Below are positions 17,119 to 25,172 of a stretch of 64,000 nucleotides of DNA, piece after piece (position 1 is the stretch's first letter; each line of letters opens with the position of its first letter). Source of the DNA: VRUE01 sp963703335 (GTDB lineage Bacteria; Actinomycetota; Thermoleophilia; Solirubrobacterales; 70-9); the NCBI GenBank assembly GCA_963703335.1, contig OY969812.1:1736001-1800000 (forward strand), given 5' to 3'. Made by a program: the position numbers and the translations under genes. Below the pieces are notes generated by a model. That model made no database searches. It saw only the letters and a list, made by a program, of their open reading frames with translations, and had not been told where the DNA came from.

Positions 17119-18321
17119 ATGAGCGACGCCTTCACGAACAGCCAAGCAGGCAGGGCCGGGCACTTCACGCCCGTGTCCTCTGGGGGTGGCGCCTACTCGG
17201 CGTTCTCACCGAAGCCCCTGCCGCCAGATCCTCCGCTTGCGATCGATGCGGAGATGCAGCGTCTGCTGGATCGAGCGAATCAGGCCCTGGGTCGCCTCGA
17301 CGGAATCACGCTCCTGCTGCCTGACGCCGACCAGTTCCTCTACAGCTACATCCGCAAGGAGGCCGTGCTCTCTTCGCAGATCGAGGGCACCCAGTCCTCG
17401 CTCTCGGACTTGCTCCTCTTCGAGCACGACGTCGCGCCGGGTGTCCCGGAGGAAGACGTGCGCGAGACCACCAATTACCTCGCTGCGCTCAACCTGGGGC
17501 TAAGGACCATGGAGGAGGGCCTTCCTCTCAGTCTGCGGCTCCTCAAACAGGTTCATGGTGAGCTCTTGCGCAGCACTCGCGGCGGCGAGACCGGCCCGGG
17601 CGAGTTTCGCCGCATTCAGAACTGGCTCGGTGGACCCGAGCCCGCTGCGGCTCGCTACGTTCCTCCGCCCCCAAACGAGGTGCCGCCCGCCATGGCCGAC
17701 CTTGAGAAGTTCTTGCACGGCGAGCCCGTTGCCATGCCCGTCCTGATTCGAGCAGCGCTGGCCCACGCCCAGTTCGAGACGATCCACCCGTTCCTCGACG
17801 GCAATGGCCGACTCGGTCGACTCCTGGTGACGCTCATGCTCTGCAGCGAGACCGCCGACGGCGAAGCGCGCGTCCTCTCGCGACCCCTTCTCTACCTGAG
17901 CCTCCACCTGAAGAGCCACCGAGACACTTACTACGAACGGCTCCAGGCGATTCGGACCGACGGCGATTGGGAGGGCTGGCTCCGATTCTTCCTAGAGGGA
18001 GTGATCTCAGTTGCCGGCCTCGCGAGTGAAACGACCAAGCGGATCGTCGAGCTGATTGAGCGAGATAGAAAGCGGATCAGCGCCCTCGGCCGCGCAGCGG
18101 GCTCCGCCCTGCTCGTCTTCGACCATGCCATCAGGGAGGTTGTCCTACGGATCCCCGAAACCGCCGAACAACTGCCGGTCTCCGAACCGACGGTCGCCAC
18201 GGCTATCGGCCAGCTCGAGCGAATCGGCATCCTCCGCGAGCTCACCGGCCGCCCGCGCAACAAGATCTTCGCCTACGACGAGTACCTCAAGATCTTGAGC
18301 GAGGGGACCGAGCCGCTGTAG
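17119..18321 (+). CDS. Fic-domain protein (AMPylase-type) with winged-helix tail
   Basis: 400 residues. The Fic core motif HPFLDGNGRLGR starts at H223 and has every catalytic and phosphate-binding residue. An N-terminal SSQIEGT segment around E89 matches the class II inhibitory helix motif (S/T-x-x-x-E-G/N), whose Glu blocks ATP. The C-terminal ~60 residues look like a winged helix (ETAEQLPVSEPTVATAIGQL). Such proteins transfer AMP (or another nucleotide monophosphate) onto a hydroxyl of a target protein and are often autoregulated toxins. First gene inside the island, directly after att copy A; cargo of the mobile region. Confidence 0.9.
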   Translation: MSDAFTNSQAGRAGHFTPVSSGGGAYSAFSPKPLPPDPPLAIDAEMQRLLDRANQALGRLDGITLLLPDADQFLYSYIRKEAVLSSQIEGTQSSLSDLLLFEHDVAPGVPEEDVRETTNYLAALNLGLRTMEEGLPLSLRLLKQVHGELLRSTRGGETGPGEFRRIQNWLGGPEPAAARYVPPPPNEVPPAMADLEKFLHGEPVAMPVLIRAALAHAQFETIHPFLDGNGRLGRLLVTLMLCSETADGEARVLSRPLLYLSLHLKSHRDTYYERLQAIRTDGDWEGWLRFFLEGVISVAGLASETTKRIVELIERDRKRISALGRAAGSALLVFDHAIREVVLRIPETAEQLPVSEPTVATAIGQLERIGILRELTGRPRNKIFAYDEYLKILSEGTEPL

Positions 18322-18593
18322 AACCATCGGAGAGCCCATGTCAGATCATCCACATGAGAAATCCCAAGGTACCCGTGGTCTTCCAAGAAGATTCAGACGT
18401 GGTGGAAGCTCAAGAGTTCCTTGCCGAAGGACGACTCGATCTTTTGCTAATTACGCCTGGATCTCGTGGGGCGGTGGGGCAACCGCCATTGATCGGTTAC
18501 CTGCATCACCATCTACAGTCCAGTGCAGACAAGAGCTTGACTAAAGGAAAGAACGGGCCCATATCCTCCACGCGAACGACTCTGAGGCGGCAA

Positions 18594-19230
18594 ATGACTG
18601 ACGTTCTCTCTTTTGAGGATGCGCTTAGGACTGCTGCGGAGGTCCACGCTAATCGTCATCTGCTTCTGGGCAACGGACTTAGTATCGCCTGTCGCCCGAA
18701 TTGCTTCACCTATGGACGTTTGCTGGACGAAGCGGATCTGAGCAAACTCTCGGTCGACGGTTTAGCTCTCTTTGCCTCTGAGGGTACGACGGACTTCGAG
18801 GAGATCGTCAACTCCCTGCGAGTCGCTGGGCGTATGGCGACTTTCTATGAAAGCAGCGATCCGGACCTAACCGTCCGACTAGCTGCCGACGCCGATCTAG
18901 TCAAGGCAGCCCTGGCCGACACCCTGGCTCGCAATCACCCCGACAACGTCGGTGACATCGAGCCAGAGGAGTATGAGCAAGCTCGCCATGCCCATGTCTT
19001 CCGCGCGGTCGGGTCGGAGGGGAAGTACAAGGCTCTTCGTCAGCCTCCACGGCGGTCCAGACTCGGCCGCCAACAGGGAGATCCAGACCCGAGCAAACGC
19101 TGTTGCCGCAGGGCGGCCGACAGACAAGCGCCCCACCGTTTACTTCTACGACGCCGACTCGGCTTCGGTCTGGGGTAAGTTTGTAGATGGCACTCAAGCG
19201 ACTCGGACCTGGGTTGACCAGCCCGAATAA
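18594..19230 (+). pseudogene. Broken DUF4917-like (SIR2-related) gene
   Basis: From ATG 18594 the frame reads MTDVLSFEDALRTAAEVHAN then HLLLGNGLSIACRP, TTDFEEIVNSLR and so on to about 18997. This matches the N-terminal part of DUF4917 proteins, which carry a SIR2-like GNG nucleotide site. After VFRAV the frame loses sense. A different frame (about 19035-19230) encodes LFVSLHGGPDSAANREIQ and TVYFYDADSASVWG, which look like the C-terminal part of the same family. The centre is therefore deleted and the frame shifted. SIR2-like proteins in such islands often deplete NAD during phage infection; this copy cannot be active. Confidence 0.6.
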
Positions 19231-19240
19231 GCGAGGATCA

Positions 19241-19262
19241 GGCACTCTTGGCGAGAAGTGCC
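19241..19262. repeat. Hairpin motif without tRNA fragment
   Basis: GGCACT and AGTGCC arms around the conserved TGGCGAGA core, copy of the motif at 16965 and 33148. No tRNA 3' half precedes it; it sits between the broken DUF4917-like gene and the methyltransferase operon and may mark an older junction. Confidence 0.55.
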
Positions 19263-19365
19263 CGAAAATGGCGGCGCGACCTCCAACCGCTCACAACGCA
19301 GTTCGATCTCTACTGACATATCGCTCTCGAAGTCGTCAGAGGAGCGTCGCAGATACGGTGCATCC

Positions 19366-20574
19366 ATGACGGTTGCCGGTGCCCACCCGAACCTCCGTAG
19401 ACTTCCCGAGCGCTGGCGTCGCGCCCCTCGCCGCTGGGGACATCCGTTGCACGCAGTGTGCTCGTACTTCGCCATGTTTCCGCCCCAGCTCGCGCACGTC
19501 TTTGTGCGCTGGCTCACCGAGCCGGGTGAGGTCATTTATGACCCGTTCAGCGGGCGTGGCACGGTGGGGCTTGAGGCTACGCTGACTGGCCGGCAGGCCA
19601 TTCTCTCGGATGCCAATCCCCTCGCGGTAGCGCTTTCGGCAGCCAAGGTTCGGATCCCCTCGAGGACTCGCGCTCTCCAACGTTTGCGCGAGTTGCGCCG
19701 GGCCTATATCCCCGGAAACGAGGATCTCGATGAGGCTCCACCGTCGATCCGGATGCTCTACACGGACGAGACGCTTCGCCAGCTGCTTTACCTGCGACGC
19801 GCTCTAGGTCACGGACCAGCAGATTCGCTACTGCGGGCCACGACCCTCGGAATGATGCACGCTAATCACTCGCAAAAGGGCGCAACCCGGGGCTTCTCCG
19901 TCAGCATGCCCAATACGTTCGCGATGGGGCCTGCCTACGTCGAGCAATACATCGCCAAGCACGGGTTGGTGGCCCCGGAGTGCGACGTTTTCGCCATGCT
20001 TGCTGCTCGTCTCGACCGCATGGAACTTCCGTCTAGCAGTCGGACAGCCGGCCGGGCCTGGCAGCAGGACGCAACCCAGCGCCTCGGGCTTGGCACGAGT
20101 CAGCCGCGCCTCGTGCTTACCTCACCGCCTTATCTGCAGGTCATCAAGTACGGGAAGTACAACTGGGTTCGCCTTTGGTTCTTGGGCGAAGACCCTAAAG
20201 ACGTGGACGCGTCTCTGACCACCACGAGCTCTCCGGCGCGCTACCTGCGATTCATGACCGACGTACTCACTCAACTGCGCTGTGCCCTCGCAGAGGATGC
20301 GTTTGTTGCCTTGGTTATCGGTGACGTACGTCGTGGTGATGAACAACTCAATCTGGCGCGTTCCGTCGCGGATCAGGTTGCCATACCGGGGGGCTGGCAT
20401 TGTCATGGCACCGTCATTGATCGCCTGCCAACTCAGCACAAGGTTAGCCGCATTTGGAAGACCCAGCCCGGCCGGGCCACCAAAGTTGATCGAGTGCTGC
20501 TGCTTTCTCCTCAACCAAGATCTCTGCCGCCGCTGTCGCCGATACGGTGGACCACGCCTTCATTCGCACCGTAG
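19366..20574 (+). CDS. DNA methyltransferase (amino-methylating, SPPY type)
   Basis: About 402 residues from ATG 19366. It carries the AdoMet-binding motif I region YDPFSGRGTVGLEA (D59) followed by AILSDANPLAV, and the catalytic motif IV LTSPPYL (S253-Y256), the form usual for N4-cytosine or some N6-adenine enzymes. The FxGxG-type motif comes before SPPY. A VIGDVRRG segment and an ending rich in basic residues follow. There is no target-recognition module that I can name. Eight bases separate its stop from the HerA-like start, so the three-gene cassette is an operon. It probably marks host DNA against the partner ATPase/nuclease. An upstream in-frame GTG at 19258 lies in the hairpin repeat and is unlikely. 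Confidence 0.82.
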   Translation: MTVAGAHPNLRRLPERWRRAPRRWGHPLHAVCSYFAMFPPQLAHVFVRWLTEPGEVIYDPFSGRGTVGLEATLTGRQAILSDANPLAVALSAAKVRIPSRTRALQRLRELRRAYIPGNEDLDEAPPSIRMLYTDETLRQLLYLRRALGHGPADSLLRATTLGMMHANHSQKGATRGFSVSMPNTFAMGPAYVEQYIAKHGLVAPECDVFAMLAARLDRMELPSSSRTAGRAWQQDATQRLGLGTSQPRLVLTSPPYLQVIKYGKYNWVRLWFLGEDPKDVDASLTTTSSPARYLRFMTDVLTQLRCALAEDAFVALVIGDVRRGDEQLNLARSVADQVAIPGGWHCHGTVIDRLPTQHKVSRIWKTQPGRATKVDRVLLLSPQPRSLPPLSPIRWTTPSFAP

Positions 20575-20582
20575 GAGGACTC

Positions 20583-22580
20583 GTGTCATTTATCAAGCAG
20601 TTTGCTGAGCTTGCGAAAGTCGATCCGTTTGCAGAGATGCGCAAGCCGGCGGAGTCGCCACTGGTCGGCTACCCCTTTTACCTGGACTTCGACTTCTTGC
20701 GGCTGATGAGCAATGATCACTGGAAGCGGCAGGCGCACGGAGTCCCGGCCGGGACGTTTCTGCTTTGCCATTACGCCAACCCTGCTGAGCAGGTCGACGA
20801 GGCAATTCTCGTTCGCGTACTGCGACCCACGTCGCTCCCCACTGATTCGGACATCGTGGCCGCGATGGTTGACTTCTACAAGGAGGGTGATGCAGCACTG
20901 GACCAGTACACGCGCTCCGAGTTTCAATTCTCAGGCCTCGAGTGTCGTGTCCTTGGCACTTTCTATCGTGAGGGGGGTGCCGTCCGGTTCGGTGGAGACA
21001 TCGAGAATTTCGAGTCGCCTCACAACTATGAATGCGTCAAGCCTTCACCTCGGCTGCTCGAGTACATCGTCAACTTCCGTGAAGATGGCATCGTCGGTGG
21101 CCCTGGAAACGTCCGGATCGGCAGCGTTCGTTACAGCGCGTCACGACGCCTTGCGTCGATTGAGCCAGAGGTTCCCGTTTTCGTGTCGACCTACGACTTT
21201 CTAGGCAAGCGCACGGCGCTGTTTGGGATGACGCGTACGGGCAAGTCAAACTCCGTCAAGAAGATCGTGCAGGCGACCCGGGAGCTTAGTAGTGGCGGAG
21301 AGATACTCGACGGTGAGCCCGTCGCCCCGATTGGGCAGATTATCTTCGACGTTAACGGCGAGTACGCCAACGCTAACCAGCAGGACGACGGAACCGCAAT
21401 TTTCGAGGAATACGGCGACGCGATTCGCTACAGCGTCCAGCCCAAGGACGGCTTTCGAACGATGAAGCTCAACTTCCACAGGTCGATTGCCGAGGGCCAC
21501 AGTTTGCTTGCGCGCTTCCTTGGAGAGGACACTGCCGACTATACGCGGGCCTTCTGCGCAGTTGAATGGGAGGAGCCCGACCCTTCGGATCGAAGTGCGA
21601 AGACTCGCTTCGAGCGTCGAGTGGCCTGCTACCGAGCCTGTCTGGAGGCTGCGGGGTTCAAGAGTAGTCCCGGGGAAAAGGTTCGCTTCGAGTCCAGTAA
21701 AGAGATTCGTGATAGCGAAATTGGGGGCCTCGATGGGATCGACCCCAGTAAGGGAGTTACTCTCGAGGAAGCAGTGCGCTGGTTCAGTACCGTCTGGGAA
21801 AACTACGAAAAAGAACCCCTTGCAGCCTACTTTACCGACTATAAGGTCAAAAAAGGCCGTGAGTGGGCCGACGACGATTTGAAGATCCTGATGCGTTTCC
21901 TGACACGGCGCGCCAAGCCCGGGGGTGCGGCAAACGAGTCCGGCTTCCGCAAGTTGGTGCCACATCGCGAGCTGCATACGCCAGATGTCGGCGAATCGTT
22001 TGAGAGAGACATCGTCGATCTGCTGCGAGCCGGGCGCATCGTGATCGTCGATCTCTCACAGGGCGACCCCATCATCCAGCGCACTTTCAGTGACCGGTTG
22101 TGCCACGCGATTTTTGGAGATGCGATGCGACGCTTTGTCGCTAACGAGTCCCCGAACTTCGTGCAAATGTACTTTGAGGAGGCCCACAATCTCTTCCCGA
22201 GGCGGAACGAGACCGATTTGACCCTCATATACAACCGAATCGCCAAGGAGGGTCAGAAGCTTCGGTTGGGCCTAGTCTATGCGACCCAGGAGGTCAGCTC
22301 GATCTCAGCAAGCATTCTAAAGAACACCCAGAATTGGTTTGTGTCGCACCTCAATAACCGCGACGAGCTGCGCGAGGTAGAGAAGTATTATGACTTCGGA
22401 GATTTCATCGACAGCCTGCGACGGGCAAACGACAAGGGGTTTATCCGTCTAAAGACCGACTCCAATACCTTCATTGTCCCGATCCAAGTGGATCGATTCC
22501 AGGTGCGTGTGGGCTCAAATAACGAGGCTGGAGAGCCCGTTGCGGCGAGCTTGGATGGATCTGGTGGGCAAGCGGATTAA
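20583..22580 (+). CDS. HerA-type (FtsK/HerA superfamily) DNA-pumping ATPase
   Basis: About 665 residues. GTG 20583 was chosen because AGGAGG sits seven bases before it. The N-terminal ~200 residues are beta-rich (HAS-barrel-like position), followed by Walker A GMTRTGKSNS (about 215-224), PIGQIIFDVNGEYAN, a large helical insert, and Walker B MYFEEAHN (about 529-536). ATQEVSSIS forms the sensor strand. A C-terminal segment, FIVPIQVDRFQVRVG, closes the fold. HerA ATPases form hexamers that translocate duplex DNA and feed the NurA nuclease. The TAA overlaps the NurA ATG. Base use is clearly less GC-biased than the chromosomal neighbours, suggesting transfer. Confidence 0.88.
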   Translation: MSFIKQFAELAKVDPFAEMRKPAESPLVGYPFYLDFDFLRLMSNDHWKRQAHGVPAGTFLLCHYANPAEQVDEAILVRVLRPTSLPTDSDIVAAMVDFYKEGDAALDQYTRSEFQFSGLECRVLGTFYREGGAVRFGGDIENFESPHNYECVKPSPRLLEYIVNFREDGIVGGPGNVRIGSVRYSASRRLASIEPEVPVFVSTYDFLGKRTALFGMTRTGKSNSVKKIVQATRELSSGGEILDGEPVAPIGQIIFDVNGEYANANQQDDGTAIFEEYGDAIRYSVQPKDGFRTMKLNFHRSIAEGHSLLARFLGEDTADYTRAFCAVEWEEPDPSDRSAKTRFERRVACYRACLEAAGFKSSPGEKVRFESSKEIRDSEIGGLDGIDPSKGVTLEEAVRWFSTVWENYEKEPLAAYFTDYKVKKGREWADDDLKILMRFLTRRAKPGGAANESGFRKLVPHRELHTPDVGESFERDIVDLLRAGRIVIVDLSQGDPIIQRTFSDRLCHAIFGDAMRRFVANESPNFVQMYFEEAHNLFPRRNETDLTLIYNRIAKEGQKLRLGLVYATQEVSSISASILKNTQNWFVSHLNNRDELREVEKYYDFGDFIDSLRRANDKGFIRLKTDSNTFIVPIQVDRFQVRVGSNNEAGEPVAASLDGSGGQAD

Positions 22581-23911
22581 TGTCCTATAACTCGGCTGGT
22601 CGCAAGCCCTTCGAGCGCGCGAGCAAGATCTCTCACGCCCAGATCATCAACAATCCCACGGTGAAGGCGCTCCTCGATCGATGCACCCTCCCGGCACCTA
22701 CCTCACCGAGTGAAGTTGAGCAGTCTCTCATCGCCGTGCCCGAGCAGGTGCCTTCTCACATCGACAAGGTGGTCGCCGTCGACGGTTCGCTGTCGGAGGC
22801 ACAGGTGCGGCCCGAGTACCCCTCAGCTGCAATTACCTTTTTCACCACCGGGCCGCTTCTGTTTAGCCTCCGCGATCTCGATCATCTTGCCGAGCAGCCG
22901 ACGATCGACCCCGCCGATATCGCAAAGTTGAAGAAGATGAGCCGCCACAGCTTGGCGCTGCCAACGAATAACGTCAGCCTCGACGGCCGCGATCTAGCAA
23001 GCTCTGTGCGCCGGGCTCTGCACGAGTTTCTTTGCGAGGAACGGGTTGCCACGAGGTTGCAGGACACTTTGCGCTGGCTCCTGTTCGAGGAATTCCACAC
23101 GACTGGACCAGATAAGTGGGATGTGCCCTCATGTCCCTACGACTGCAGTCAGGCCCCTCTTACGCTACGCGCGGCGGATCCAGACGAGACCGTCTGTCCT
23201 TCCTGCGGGGGACCCATTTGGCTTGTGGATGCGCTGCGGTTGCACGAGCGTATCGATGACGAGGCCGGAGCTGGCGCGGTAACTTCCTATGTGCTCGCCG
23301 CTCTTGAGACGCTCGTGCTGGTAGACGTGATTCGTCAGATCAGTCAGCACTACGGGGCCGAACAGCTCCGCACGACGGCATTTATTAAGGACGGTCCGCT
23401 GGCGGCCTTTGGGGTGACCTCTGGTCTGGTCCGTCCGCTGCGCTCCTTGAGCAAGCACCTCATGACCTCTCAGGGATCTTGGTCGGTACTCAACTTGGCC
23501 GGTCTTGAGAAGTCGGGGCCGTTCGTAGAGCATGCACAGCAGATTGCCGATCATGTCCCGCCGGGGCATGCATTGCTGCTCACCGACGAATACATCAAGA
23601 GACACATAATTCCCGGCAACCAATCGCCCGACGTATATGGTCGGACCACTTATTGGGGTAACAAGCTGATCTTTAGGGCATCGGATCACAGCATGTACGT
23701 TGTGTCGGTGCCCGCCGGCGACCTGCGCGCGACCCCCACCGCCGCCGACTTCTCCAACTTGTTCGACGCACTGGCTATCATTGGTCGTCTGCGCTGTTCG
23801 ATGTACGACAATGCCCTGCTGCCGGTCGCGTTGGCCAACAAGCTTGTGTCGTTGTCCGAATATCCCAGCACTGAGATTCTGCGGATTTTCGCCAAAGACA
23901 TCGTTACCTAG
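22580..23911 (+). CDS. NurA-domain nuclease with zinc-ribbon insert
   Basis: 443 residues. NurA acidic motifs are visible: VVAVDGS with D68, FIKDGPLA with D271, GLEKSGPF and LLTDEYIK. The C-terminal YGRTTYWGNKLIFR strands are also typical. A four-cysteine cluster, CPYDC (C185, C189) and CPSCGG (C206, C209), is an inserted zinc ribbon. NurA is a Mn-dependent 5'-3' nuclease working in complex with HerA in archaeal end resection and in several bacterial defence loci. TAATG coupling to the ATPase supports a physical complex. It may be the restriction component of the cassette. Confidence 0.82.
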   Translation: MSYNSAGRKPFERASKISHAQIINNPTVKALLDRCTLPAPTSPSEVEQSLIAVPEQVPSHIDKVVAVDGSLSEAQVRPEYPSAAITFFTTGPLLFSLRDLDHLAEQPTIDPADIAKLKKMSRHSLALPTNNVSLDGRDLASSVRRALHEFLCEERVATRLQDTLRWLLFEEFHTTGPDKWDVPSCPYDCSQAPLTLRAADPDETVCPSCGGPIWLVDALRLHERIDDEAGAGAVTSYVLAALETLVLVDVIRQISQHYGAEQLRTTAFIKDGPLAAFGVTSGLVRPLRSLSKHLMTSQGSWSVLNLAGLEKSGPFVEHAQQIADHVPPGHALLLTDEYIKRHIIPGNQSPDVYGRTTYWGNKLIFRASDHSMYVVSVPAGDLRATPTAADFSNLFDALAIIGRLRCSMYDNALLPVALANKLVSLSEYPSTEILRIFAKDIVT

Positions 23912-24197
23912 CAATATGGCGATAGCGATGGCTTGGAATCGCCGATGCCCTTCGGAGACAGCGCGACCGATCACGATCCGCCTCCGCACAATTGGTGAGT
24001 CCGTAGGGGAATTCGCGACGGTGATGATCTCGCGCCCCGCTGATGGTTATAGGAGCGGCGTCGACGTTCAGGCGGGAGCAAGGAGCATGAGCCTGCTTGG
24101 CGGATTCGCGGGCATGTGTAGGCTGCCATGGGATACAGCGCCTGCTGGAGCCGGAAGTCTTCGCTGACTTGAGGGATCCCGGGCCTGCGAAAATCCG

Positions 24198-24821
24198 ATG
24201 TCTTCGAGACGTTCCCGGCCCCGAGGGCGCCAAAGTCAGCGCCCGGGCGAGCTGATCCACGTCGACATCAAGAAGTTGGCCCGAATCAGCCCCAAAGGCG
24301 CCGGTCACCGGGTCACCGGCGTTCGAGGCCCCAGCGTCGCTCGGTGCACCGAGAACGGCAAGCAGCGCAACGTCACCGGCTGGGAGTTCGTCCACGTCTG
24401 CGTCGATGACGCCACGCGTCTCGCCTACGTCGAGGTGCTCGCCGACGAGCGTGGGCCTACCGCAGTGGGCTTTCTGCGCAGGGCGGTTCGCTGGCTTGCC
24501 TCGATGGGAATCACGGTGGAGCGGGTGATGAGCGACAACGGTGCCTGCTACATCTCAAACGCCCACGCCGAGGCCTGCGGGGAGCTTGGCTTGCGCCATC
24601 TGCGCACCCGTCCCTACAGGCCCCAGACCAACGGCAAGGCCGAGCGCTTCATCCAGACGCTCACCAACCGCTGGGCCTATGGGGCGGTCTATGGAACTTC
24701 TGCCGAGCGCACCGCGGCACTGCCGGGCTGGCTAACCCACTACAACTTCACCCGACGACACGGCTCTCTCGGCCACCGCCCGCCCGCAGCTCGGCTCGCC
24801 GAGCTGGAACAACGTGGTTAG
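24198..24821 (+). pseudogene. 5'-truncated IS481-like transposase (integrase core only)
   Basis: The frame encodes a DDE core: RPGELIHVDIKKLARI (first Asp), ERVMSDNGACY (second Asp), RPYRPQTNGKAERFIQTL (Glu) and the ending HYNFTRRHGSLGHRPPAARL. This is the IS481 layout, but the N-terminal helix-turn-helix half (normally another ~100 residues) is missing; homology begins around 24230. The stretch 23912-24197 between NurA and this fragment shows no gene and no recognisable transposase start. No terminal inverted repeats were found. It is a dead remnant. Confidence 0.75.
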
Positions 24822-24883
24822 GAACTACAACTAGTGGCTCAAATGGAGCGCGATGCTGGGGGATCGCGGTGGATTCCTAAAAG

Positions 24884-24914
24884 ACAGAAGCCCGCGACGT
24901 GCAGGCGCTTCTGT
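24884..24914 (-). terminator. Terminator-like hairpin 3' of tRNA fragment copy B
   Basis: On the minus strand ACAGAAGC (24914-24907) and GCTTCTGT (24891-24884) pair, followed by CTTTT. It begins four bases after the tRNA 3' end, as expected for the original tRNA terminator. The other three fragments lack a full equivalent, so copy B may preserve the ancestral chromosomal 3' flank. Confidence 0.5.
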
Positions 24915-24917
24915 TAG

Positions 24918-24959
24918 TGGAGCTAGGCGGATTCGAACCGCCGACCTCCTGGGTGCGAT
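24918..24959 (-). repeat. tRNA 3'-half att-like repeat, copy B
   Basis: Same 42-base tRNA-Ala-like 3' half as at 16894, 33025 and 36639, with intact acceptor strand and T arm. The bases 5' of the anticodon loop do not complete a cloverleaf. It separates the Fic/methyltransferase segment from the next cargo segment. Confidence 0.78.
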
Positions 24960-25082
24960 CCACGAAGGCCATTCTCCGTGTAGGTGTCAAAAACAGGCTT
25001 ATTTACAGGGATATTTGTAAGTCCCACCCAAGCGGTTGATCTAGTCGGATGCGCGGGGATTAGCGGGGATATGCGGGGAGTC

Positions 25083-25106
25083 AGCCACTTCTGGCGAGAA
25101 GTGGCT
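25083..25106. repeat. Conserved hairpin motif next to att copy B
   Basis: Arms AGCCACTTCT and AGAAGTGGCT pair perfectly around a GGCG loop. It is preceded by the short repeats GCGGGGATTAGCGGGGATA and TGCGGGGAGT. Compared with copies A and D', paired positions change together (GGGCAC/GTGCCC versus AGCCAC/GTGGCT). Confidence 0.7.
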
Positions 25107-25172
25107 GAAATTTGCGCAGGGCGGTTGGAGTCATCCGATGGGCTGACCTCGGCGCCGCTGACGCGGCCACTC

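Noticed and set aside
18354..18593. Extra N-terminal coding part for the DUF4917-like gene
   Set aside because: The translated stretch has no family resemblance and the natural start is the ATG at 18594.
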